Below are positions 12,743-20,119 of a stretch of DNA of 22,477 nucleotides, one piece after another. Position 1 is the stretch's first letter. Each line of letters starts with the position of its first letter. The position numbers were made by a program, and so were the translations under genes. The stretch comes from a virus. The notes under the pieces are model-generated. The model did no database searches. It was not told the DNA's origin and was given only the letters and a program-made list of their open reading frames with translations. The DNA lies in IMG/VR virus record IMGVR_UViG_3300032242_002026, positions 1-22,477 of that record. One strand, 5' to 3'.

Positions 12743-13767
12743 TGCATTCTCCCCAGAATGTGTGCCGGAAACTGAAGTTCGGTGACCTCGCCGTGACGAT
12801 CCGGCATCCACCAGTCGAGGTCTTCACGCAATCGAAGTTCGTTGAGCGCCTTGTCCATGAGCCGCTCGCCCTCTGCGACGAGGGGGGCCGGGAGCGTCAC
12901 GACCTGACAGTCGTGCGGCAGGGCGGTGGACACCACGATGAACCGGAGGGGGGCGGGCTCCATCCCGCAAGCCTCCATCCCCCTCCGATACCAAGCGTCC
13001 TGTAGGTGGTACTTGAACGTCAGTACAGCCTTCCACCAGTCGGCAAGGATGTCCGACTCGCGGGTGGTCTTGAGGTCAAGCACCAGCCCGTTGGAGGTCA
13101 CGCAGTCGAAGCGGCAGCGCAGGCGGTGGCCGTTGCTGTCCGTCCAGCGGACGCTGATTTCCCGCCCCACCACAGTGTCGAGAAGCTCGACGGCGGCGGG
13201 GTTCGCCTTGATGGCGGCGATCTCTGCCCGAAGCTGTGCCATCTCCTTCGGGGCGACGACGGTGGCGTCACGCCCGAAGTGATCGGCAATCCACTTTTTG
13301 GATTCCTTGCCCGGCAACCCTGTCGGGGTTAGGGTGTCTTCTGGAGGAACCGCAAACGAGTCAAGGACGGCATCGCCCTTCTCCAGCCATTCGTGCAGCA
13401 GCGAGCCATGATCGGTGGCCGCACTGCTGAACGAAGGTATAGAGCGGGTGACGTAGCGGCCAGAGTACAGGGCTGGCGAGTCAAGAAGCGTCTTGGCCCG
13501 CGAACAGTTCCTGTAGGACTCGTCACTGTGATAGCTGGCGTTGCTCTCTCCACGCCAGATGTCCGCATTGCAGGCCGAAAACAGGCCAAAAGGGTGGCTA
13601 ACGGGACTCGAACCCGCGACCCCTAGAATCACAATCTGGGGGTCATCGTGGCGGCCAGTGGGGGTGTCAATTCCCTGCTGAATGTGGGGGTTGCACCCCA
13701 TGCCCTCGACGGGAGAATCCGTGACGGCCGGCCTTTGGGGTTTGTTCGCAGCTTGCTTTACCACCAT
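12739..13767 (-). CDS. RecE-like PD-(D/E)XK exonuclease (DUF3799-like)
   Basis: The family core starts near residue 60 of this frame: ASYHSDESYRNCSRAKTLL and DSPALY match the usual N-terminus of DUF3799 exonucleases. Then come LLHEWLEKG, GREISVRWTD, CRFDCV and VLDLKTT, giving the His, Glu, Asp and DxK catalytic set. It should resect double-stranded DNA for the ERF protein. The start is unclear. ATG 13767 has GGAGG 9 bases upstream, but the residues up to the core read through the tRNA-His fragment at 13592-13637. No ATG or GTG lies between that fragment and the core, so a CTG near 13580 is the only later choice. Integration would separate the 13767 start from the gene. Confidence 0.8.
   Translation of the reverse strand: MVVKQAANKPQRPAVTDSPVEGMGCNPHIQQGIDTPTGRHDDPQIVILGVAGSSPVSHPFGLFSACNADIWRGESNASYHSDESYRNCSRAKTLLDSPALYSGRYVTRSIPSFSSAATDHGSLLHEWLEKGDAVLDSFAVPPEDTLTPTGLPGKESKKWIADHFGRDATVVAPKEMAQLRAEIAAIKANPAAVELLDTVVGREISVRWTDSNGHRLRCRFDCVTSNGLVLDLKTTRESDILADWWKAVLTFKYHLQDAWYRRGMEACGMEPAPLRFIVVSTALPHDCQVVTLPAPLVAEGERLMDKALNELRLREDLDWWMPDRHGEVTELQFPAHILGRMQ
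13571..13591. repeat. Short direct repeat beside the att core
   Basis: CAGGCC(G)AAAA occurs twice in tandem (13571-13581 and 13582-13591) directly next to the tRNA-His fragment. Such short repeats near an attachment core are sometimes arm-type integrase sites. It lies inside the exonuclease reading frame. Confidence 0.4.
13592..13637 (-). other. attP: attP core: 3' half of tRNA-His
   Basis: Read on the minus strand, this segment matches tRNA-His from the anticodon stem to the acceptor end: anticodon loop TTGTGAT (GTG anticodon), T arm GCGGGTTCGAGTCCCG, and end TTAGCCACC. There is no D arm or 5' half upstream, so it is not a functional tRNA gene. Continuing outward, position 28 (C) would mispair with position 42 (A), suggesting that identity with the host gene starts near position 29. 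The integrase gene begins about 130 bases away. Phage integrases commonly use tRNA 3' ends as attachment cores that restore the tRNA after integration. Confidence 0.85.
13637..13691 (+). repeat. Three TGGGGGT repeats between attP core and integrase
   Basis: TGGGGGT occurs at 13637-13643, 13659-13665 and 13685-13691, 22 and 26 bases apart, all on the + strand. The spacing of about two helical turns and the position next to the core suggest integrase arm or accessory-factor sites. They could also be chance in GC-rich DNA. Confidence 0.4.
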
Positions 13768-14587
13768 GTCGCCCGACCTCCGTGTCATCTGCAACGCCTA
13801 TACGGCGGAGCGAATCATTGCGCCCGAGTACCGCAAGAGCCTAGCGCGTGTTGCGAAAAACTGTCAACACCTCTCGGCCAAGCGGATCAACCAGTACCTT
13901 GACTCCCGGCTTCATCTGGTGTCATCGACCACCGTCAAGAACGAGCGAGCCATGCTGCTCATTCTGTGGCGGTGGGCGTACGAGAGGGGTCTGGTTCCTA
14001 CCCACCCACGTGGCGTGGCGAAGGTAAGGGCCGACAGGACGCCCGTACAGGCATGGACTTTAGAGCAGTGCTGTACGGCCGTCAAGGGCGCTGCCATGCA
14101 TTCGGGCAAAAAAACCCGCAATGGCGCAGATCGCGGGGAGTTCCTGCGGTGCTGGCTGCTGCTGGGCTACGAGACAGGAGCCCGCTGGGCAGACATCTGG
14201 AAGTTCCGTGACAAGCACTTCGACGGGAACCAGCTCCGGTACAGTCAGAACAAGACCGGCAACCCCATCAACCAAATACTGTCCGATCAATGCGTCGATT
14301 CCGTCCGAAGGATGCTAGCACGCTCGCCAGACGGAACGGTTGTCGGCTGGGTGTGCGGCAAGCGGCGGGCCATGAGGGTGATGAAGGCCCACCTCAAGGA
14401 CTGCGGGCTGCGTGGCACCTCGAAGTGGCTGCGTCGGTCTAGTGCCACACACATTGAGATGTCACAGCCAGGACGAGCCAGACTGTTTCTGGGCCACAAA
14501 TCTCCGGGCATGGCGGAACGGCATTACATCGATTGGGCTCAGGTCCGCAAGGACATCCCCAGACCGCCCGGCCTGTCGCTCAACTAG
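13766..14587 (+). CDS. int: Tyrosine recombinase (phage integrase)
   Basis: The 273-residue enzyme has the catalytic set of tyrosine recombinases: R140 in ETGARWADIW, K163 in QNKTGNP, R233 in SKWLRRSSATHI (Lys230 stands where the HxxR histidine is usual), H254 in LGHKSPG and the nucleophile Y264 in ERHYID. The N-terminal core-binding domain starts RVICNAYTAERIIAPEYRKS. ATG 13766 is chosen because it begins this domain; the longer frame from 13682 adds residues unlike the family. No strong Shine-Dalgarno was seen. It reads away from the tRNA-His core and its stop shares CTAG with the opposing gene. It should catalyse integration at the host tRNA-His gene. Confidence 0.92.
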   Translation: MSPDLRVICNAYTAERIIAPEYRKSLARVAKNCQHLSAKRINQYLDSRLHLVSSTTVKNERAMLLILWRWAYERGLVPTHPRGVAKVRADRTPVQAWTLEQCCTAVKGAAMHSGKKTRNGADRGEFLRCWLLLGYETGARWADIWKFRDKHFDGNQLRYSQNKTGNPINQILSDQCVDSVRRMLARSPDGTVVGWVCGKRRAMRVMKAHLKDCGLRGTSKWLRRSSATHIEMSQPGRARLFLGHKSPGMAERHYIDWAQVRKDIPRPPGLSLN

Positions 14588-17500
14588 TCGAAGGGGGAAG
14601 ACGTATCCTTCTGCTTCTTCTTGCCGGTCGACTTGGTTGTACGCTTCTTCTTGGCGTTTCGGTTCTCGCGCTGGAGGGCTCGGGCCACCTTCATCCGTTG
14701 CTGCGCCCACTGGGGGACATACGGCAGCAGAGCTTCTGGGATGTAGGTGGTCTTGAAGTCTCTGGTGTACGGGTCGATGGTGTTCTCTAGTTGCCGGGCA
14801 GCGTCGGACAGGGCGTACTCATGCGTGACATCCCGTCGCTTCACGCCCGTGAGTGCGTTGACCAGAGTCTTGGCGGCCCGGCTGGACATGTCAGCGTCGC
14901 CGGAGGTGTCGAGCAGGGCTCGGGCGGTGTACAGCGGGCGGCCGGCAAAAGGCAACAGCTCCACCCCCTTGTCTACCAGCGCCGGTACATCGAAGCTCTG
15001 GTCTCCAGTGACAGATCGGCCGATGGCATCCAGCGGGCTGACGCCTTCGCCCAACGGGCGATTGCCAAATAGGTCTGTGCCGAACATTGTCTCCGCCAGC
15101 GTGCGATACGCAGGATGCAATTGCATTCCCACCTGACGAGCAGTTCCAGACAACGAGCCGCTAACCGTGCCGGGCGTTTCAAACATATTGATCTGGTCGA
15201 TGCCGGGCAGGTCGATGTCGGTCAGGTAGCTCTGCGTTCCGGGAGCCGGCTTGCCACCAAGCATCTCGGGGATTGGCAACGCCAGAGATGCACGAAGCGC
15301 CGACGGAATGTATTGATCGTCGTTCGAGTCCTGCGCCCGCTCACTGGTCTTGAGCATGGCGCCGTACCTTCCGCCCGGACGCTCGACCAGCTGCGAAAGA
15401 ACCTCACGAAAAATTCTTGACTGGTATGAATACCATGGAAATATGGCCTTCATGTAGCGGCGCTCGAAGGAGCTAAGTGAGCCGTAGTCCACGTGCGCTC
15501 GCTTCATGGCAGCGGCGGCAGCATCCGCCGTATACCCCTGCTTCATGAGCGACAGGTAGCCGCTGAGTCGATTGATGCCGTCCGTAAGAGTGTTCATCTT
15601 CTCGCCGGCACGCAACAACGGGTTCTTGGTTTCAGCCATAGGCTTCAGCTGCGACCGCCACGTGGCAAAGTCTTGGCCGAACTGTTTCCACGAACGACCT
15701 GGCTGTGACGCAAGCTCAGACACAATCGAACCCACGCCGACCCGGTTGGGCTCTGCGCCGATGATGGGGTCTAGCGCCCGCTTGCCAGACGACGAAGCGC
15801 CGGCCTCGAAGGCCGCTGGCCCCGACACCAGTTTGGTTCCGGCGAGGTCAGAGAAGAACAGCGCCACGCCATCGTCGCCGCCGTACTTGGGGATTTGCCG
15901 TAGCTCACGCAGGAACGCTTCGCTGCCTGCGCCATGCGTCATCAAAGCCTTGACCGCGCTGACGGAGCCAAGATCGAAAGCCCCGCTGAGCCAGTTGCTT
16001 GCGGCCCCAGAATAGAGATCACGAACTGCCCGAGCCGGCCACGCCAAAATGCTGCCCTTCCACGCTTGCGTGTACCAGTCGAGATATTTCTCCAGCGTCG
16101 TCAGGGGCTCTTCGGAACCAAACGCCTCCCGCGCCCTGACAAGGCGGCTCACGTGTTCTTCTGGCACCGATATCATCGACAGGTTGATGCTGTCGGGGTC
16201 TTGGCTGCCACTCAGCTTTGCCAACCGATCGCGCATCTGCTGCGTGGCACCAACGCCATCGTCGTATGACTTCAGGCCCAGACGCTCCAGCGCCTGTTTC
16301 ATGCTGATGGAGCGGCCCTTGTCGATGGTGCCGGGCGCACCGTCTCGAGCGAACGTCGCAAGCGAATCCAGCAGCGTCGTGGCTGTCCCCATAGCCTCGC
16401 CGTTTCCTTCGAGGTAGGAACCTATCGACTGCGTCGGGTGCTGGCCGAACAGCGGAGTGTGCTTCGTTACCTCGTCGGGCAGTTCGTGCAGGATGCGGGC
16501 CAGCCGCACCAGCTTTTTTTGGTCTGGCACGGGCTGTCCAGGCTGAAGCTTGGATTGCATGACGGTGGCTAGGTACTGCGCCGCCTCGTCGTCAGTGGTC
16601 TTGCCGCGCTTGGGGCCGGACACCATTGGGTCTTGCGACAATTCAATGATCGTGTCGCGGCCGCCGGGCAGCCGCATGGTGTCGGTGCGGCCTAGCTGGT
16701 CGGGTGTCATAATGGACAGCGCTTGCCCCAGCTTGCGATTCCTGCGAGCTTGCATTTCCAGTGCCGGGTCTGCGGTGTGAGGCAGGTATTCGATGCCGTA
16801 CTCGTCCCGCAACGGCTCGCCTGCCAGCCCCAGCGCACGGCGCGCATCAAGCACTTCGGGGGCTACGTTCTTCCATTCGTTGATGTAGTCGCGCACAGCA
16901 GGCCGCTGGTCGAGCCACTGCAAATCGCCGGGCTGCATAGCTGCCGGGCCTTCAATGATGCGGCCAATCCTCCGCCCCGCCTCCTCATCAAATACATCGC
17001 CGGCCGCCTCATGCAGCTTGGCAAGCTGATACACGTGGTAGCGATTGGCAGCAGCGCCGCCCTTCTGGCGGGCAGCAAAGTTGGCAATGTTGACGATCTG
17101 GCTCTCCGGGTCGATGGCGCGATCCACCCGCTTGTCAAAGGCGGATGCCGTCATCCTGCCCGGCAACGACCACCGCCATCCCTGCCCAATCGTGTCAAGT
17201 GCGTCGGCGTACTGGTCGCCAAAGCGCGAGCCAAGCAAGTCGCCAGTGATGCTGGGCTCGGACAGCGGAAGTCCAACGCCAAACGTCTTGGCAAGCTTCT
17301 GCTTGCGGACGGTCTCGAACTCTCCGCCCAGCAGCCGGCGGGCGGCCTGCTCCGCCTCTTGCGGGTTGTCGGCGTGCGCAATCAGATCATCCAGCGACAC
17401 GGCACGGCGGGCCGTGCGTGTGCCGTACAGCGGCCTGCCAACGACAGCCGGGTCGAACGTGCTGAGAGTGCGCTGGCCGCTCTCCTCAAGCGCCTTCTTG

Positions 17501-17994
17501 GTGAACTGCGCTACCTTTGGGATGTTGCCAGCCCTCGCAGCCCCCGACGAAATAGCTTTCTTGGTGGCAGCTGTGGCTGCGTTGTCGAGCAGGCCCAGCT
17601 TCTTGGCGGCGATGCCTGCTTTGGTCAGCGATGCCGCCGGCCCCGAGACGAAGCTGAGCGGATCGGTTGCGACGTCCGCGATCAAGCCGCCCGTGAAGTT
17701 CCACCAGTTGTCCTCTGGGCCAGCTAGGCCCATGTCCCGGAGCATCTCCCGGCCCGTGACTCGTTCGCCCGCACGGCCCACAAGCAGGCCGCGAGTGTAG
17801 TCGCCGGGAGCAGACAGCGCATCGCCCACGCGGCTGACAGTGCCACCCACTGCGCCGCCGATGTCGCGTAACGCGGAGTCGCGTTCTTCGGGCGAGACTG
17901 CTTCCGGGCGTACCCGCTCGTCTTGCAAGGCCGTGTCGTCCAGCAGCGGCAGGTAGCCGATGCCAAGCCGCTTGCGGGGGTTGATGATGGACAC
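14584..17994 (-). CDS. Large virion or ejected internal protein-like, 1136 residues
   Basis: The start is a GTG at 17994 after AAAGG with 8-base spacing. The long product has an N-terminal region with hydrophobic and glycine-rich stretches (DYTRGLLVGRAG, GGLIADVATDPLSFVSG), a middle Arg/Ala/Glu-rich helical region, and near residue 848 the AIFPWYSYQSRIFREVL segment. That last segment resembles the conserved part of large phage proteins thought to be ejected or internal virion components. The C-terminal tail is very basic (NRNAKKKRTTKSTGKKKQK). No enzyme motif is seen. It is followed only by the integrase, which is convergent. Confidence 0.75.
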   Translation of the reverse strand: MSIINPRKRLGIGYLPLLDDTALQDERVRPEAVSPEERDSALRDIGGAVGGTVSRVGDALSAPGDYTRGLLVGRAGERVTGREMLRDMGLAGPEDNWWNFTGGLIADVATDPLSFVSGPAASLTKAGIAAKKLGLLDNAATAATKKAISSGAARAGNIPKVAQFTKKALEESGQRTLSTFDPAVVGRPLYGTRTARRAVSLDDLIAHADNPQEAEQAARRLLGGEFETVRKQKLAKTFGVGLPLSEPSITGDLLGSRFGDQYADALDTIGQGWRWSLPGRMTASAFDKRVDRAIDPESQIVNIANFAARQKGGAAANRYHVYQLAKLHEAAGDVFDEEAGRRIGRIIEGPAAMQPGDLQWLDQRPAVRDYINEWKNVAPEVLDARRALGLAGEPLRDEYGIEYLPHTADPALEMQARRNRKLGQALSIMTPDQLGRTDTMRLPGGRDTIIELSQDPMVSGPKRGKTTDDEAAQYLATVMQSKLQPGQPVPDQKKLVRLARILHELPDEVTKHTPLFGQHPTQSIGSYLEGNGEAMGTATTLLDSLATFARDGAPGTIDKGRSISMKQALERLGLKSYDDGVGATQQMRDRLAKLSGSQDPDSINLSMISVPEEHVSRLVRAREAFGSEEPLTTLEKYLDWYTQAWKGSILAWPARAVRDLYSGAASNWLSGAFDLGSVSAVKALMTHGAGSEAFLRELRQIPKYGGDDGVALFFSDLAGTKLVSGPAAFEAGASSSGKRALDPIIGAEPNRVGVGSIVSELASQPGRSWKQFGQDFATWRSQLKPMAETKNPLLRAGEKMNTLTDGINRLSGYLSLMKQGYTADAAAAAMKRAHVDYGSLSSFERRYMKAIFPWYSYQSRIFREVLSQLVERPGGRYGAMLKTSERAQDSNDDQYIPSALRASLALPIPEMLGGKPAPGTQSYLTDIDLPGIDQINMFETPGTVSGSLSGTARQVGMQLHPAYRTLAETMFGTDLFGNRPLGEGVSPLDAIGRSVTGDQSFDVPALVDKGVELLPFAGRPLYTARALLDTSGDADMSSRAAKTLVNALTGVKRRDVTHEYALSDAARQLENTIDPYTRDFKTTYIPEALLPYVPQWAQQRMKVARALQRENRNAKKKRTTKSTGKKKQKDTSSPFD

Positions 17995-18009
17995 TGGAAA
18001 GACCTTTCG

Positions 18010-20106
18010 TCACCCGCCGGGTATCACAGGATCGCTGTAGCCGTTGGAAATGGCTGCCCCAATAGCCCCCCAGCCAGACGCCGTGTCGTTCCACAGCTGT
18101 TCTTCGAGGTCAGGGCGGCGAAGCACGGTCGTGACGTATTGCTTGAACGCGGGGCGTCCAAGCTTTCTCAAAGTTTGCAACTTCGCAACCACATCGGGGT
18201 GGTTGGGGTCAATCGTGGCAATGTGGTTCGTGACGTAGTCGCGAGCAAATCGCTGATATTCCTTCAGCACCTCTGGATTGTCTGCGCCGGGAAGTTGCTG
18301 GAGCACTGCGGTAATCGCCATCTGTGCATCAGCGCCCGGAATCTGTCCTGGCTGCAAAATGCCGCCAAGCGCCAGCTTGAGGTCGTCGTATGCGGCGGTT
18401 GGCTTCGGCTTGGAGGCATCCAGCATTCGCTGCTCGGAGCGCTCTTGGGCCTCAAGCTGCGCCCGCTGGCCGGAAAGCTCCATTGCGTTGCGAGCCAAGT
18501 CGTGCTGACCAAAGCTGGAGTACGCCGCCGCCATAGCCAGCGGATCGCCAGAGTTCACTGCCGCCTGCAACGTGCGGATGTACATGCCCGGCGCTACGGC
18601 AGGGTTGTTCAGATCACGGGCAATGTTGAAATTTGCTGCACGGTCGGATGCCTTCTGAGCGTTAGTCGCTTGTTTCGCCAGCCGGAAGGACTTGTCTTGT
18701 TCGCGTAGCTCACGGAATGCATTCGGCTCATCGCTGCGAGCAAGCGCAATGACACGGTCTGCGTCGGCTCCGGTCAAACTGTGACGCGCAATCATGTCGC
18801 CCGCCAGCTGCATGCGCCGCTGAACGGGGTATGCGCTCTCCCTGTCTTCCAGCGCACGCTCGGCCTTGATCGGATCGGCGGCGTAATACGGCACGCCAAA
18901 TGCGGTTTCTTTCACGCGAGCGACGTTGCGCATGTGGTTGTGGCGCTCCGCAGCCTGAATGACATGAGCCCGCAACAGGGCATCGTCGTGCATGCCGTAC
19001 TGGCTGGCGTCGATTCCGACCAGCGGTGCCAGTTCTCTGGGGTCGCTGTGCTTTAGCTCGGCATCACTAATCGGCTCAGTAATCGCGCGAGTGGACAACG
19101 CTCCGTCAGGGTGATGCGTGAACGTGCCGCCAGACGGCAACATGCGTGCCGCAGGGTTGTTGACATCCCGGCCCATCGCAACGGTTTGCTCGACCGGATA
19201 GCGATTGGCAGGCAAGCCTTCCGGCAATGCGCCACCGTTGTCCAGCTGGCGTTGCTGCATGGGAGTCAGGACGCCCGGAAGCGGATTGCCTTCGCTGTCC
19301 AGTCCGTTCTCGGCAATGAGGCGACGGTAGTCTCGAATGCGCGAGGGCGACCCTTGAAAATCTTCGCGCTCGGACGCAGGGCTGCTGCTTGCGGCCACAG
19401 CGGCCCGGTCTTTTTCCGTCAGCGGCTCGCTGGGGGCGCGCCCGCGAAGCCGTGCTGTCTCCGCGTCCGCATCTTCTCGGGCGGCAGACAGCCCGGCCTC
19501 CATAGCAGCCGTTTTGCCGGCAGCCGACTCTTGCCGGGACTTGGCAAGGCGTGCCGTAAGCCCCTTCTCCCAGTCGCCCATGTGCTGCTCAGACTCTTTC
19601 CGCACTACGTCTGCGTAGTCGCGCAGCTTTTTCGAGCCGCCGGCCGCACGGGCCTGCTTCGGTGCTGGCTGCGGCTTGTCTTGAGCAGGGGGTTCGGCCG
19701 CGTTTTGGGCAAGCTTTGGCTGTTCTCCGTTAGGCCCAACGGGGCCAGGAACAGTCGGGCCGCTGCGGTCGTGGTAGTTGACGCTCCACTTGTCCAGATC
19801 GGCCAGCTTGTCCTCGTCCGTCATGGTTCGCAGAGCGGCCGGGCTGAACGTGTCTCTGGGCGCAGCGTCTGCCTGCACCCGAGCCATGTAGCCCTTGCGT
19901 TGGGTAGGCGTCATGGCCGAATCGGGAGGCCAAAACCCTCGCTCCTCGTCCGGTCCCTTCGGCCCAGCAGCAGCGACGATGCTGGGGCCGTCCACGCCGG
20001 CATCGCCGGCAGCGGTCAGCATCCTGTACGCACGCTCGTCGGGGCCAGCGGCTGCTTGCCGGCGGGCCTGCAACTCGTTGTACATCTTTCGGATGGCGTC
20101 GCTCAT
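18010..20106 (-). CDS. Large helical phage protein of unknown function, 698 residues
   Basis: The ATG at 20106 follows AGGAG. The N-terminal half is Ala/Pro/Glu/Arg-rich and looks disordered (AAEPPAQDKPQPAPKQ, then RKESEQHMGDWEKG). The C-terminal half is more ordered (PVEQTVAMGRDVNNPAAR, LRAHVIQAAERHNHMRN, LKLALGGILQPGQIPG). No membrane segment, signal peptide or known motif was seen. Its place between two other long genes suggests a structural or ejected virion protein. The product stops 15 bases before the next gene's GTG start. Confidence 0.7.
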   Translation of the reverse strand: MSDAIRKMYNELQARRQAAAGPDERAYRMLTAAGDAGVDGPSIVAAAGPKGPDEERGFWPPDSAMTPTQRKGYMARVQADAAPRDTFSPAALRTMTDEDKLADLDKWSVNYHDRSGPTVPGPVGPNGEQPKLAQNAAEPPAQDKPQPAPKQARAAGGSKKLRDYADVVRKESEQHMGDWEKGLTARLAKSRQESAAGKTAAMEAGLSAAREDADAETARLRGRAPSEPLTEKDRAAVAASSSPASEREDFQGSPSRIRDYRRLIAENGLDSEGNPLPGVLTPMQQRQLDNGGALPEGLPANRYPVEQTVAMGRDVNNPAARMLPSGGTFTHHPDGALSTRAITEPISDAELKHSDPRELAPLVGIDASQYGMHDDALLRAHVIQAAERHNHMRNVARVKETAFGVPYYAADPIKAERALEDRESAYPVQRRMQLAGDMIARHSLTGADADRVIALARSDEPNAFRELREQDKSFRLAKQATNAQKASDRAANFNIARDLNNPAVAPGMYIRTLQAAVNSGDPLAMAAAYSSFGQHDLARNAMELSGQRAQLEAQERSEQRMLDASKPKPTAAYDDLKLALGGILQPGQIPGADAQMAITAVLQQLPGADNPEVLKEYQRFARDYVTNHIATIDPNHPDVVAKLQTLRKLGRPAFKQYVTTVLRRPDLEEQLWNDTASGWGAIGAAISNGYSDPVIPGG

Positions 20107-20119
20107 GTCAGTTCATCTC

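Noticed and set aside
13592-13660. A complete tRNA-His gene
   Set aside because: Only the anticodon arm, T arm and acceptor 3' strand are present. The upstream sequence lacks a D arm and a matching 5' acceptor strand.
13665-13670. TTGACA on the minus strand as a -35 promoter element for the exonuclease
   Set aside because: No convincing -10 element lies 16-18 bases further on, and the stretch overlaps the repeat region.
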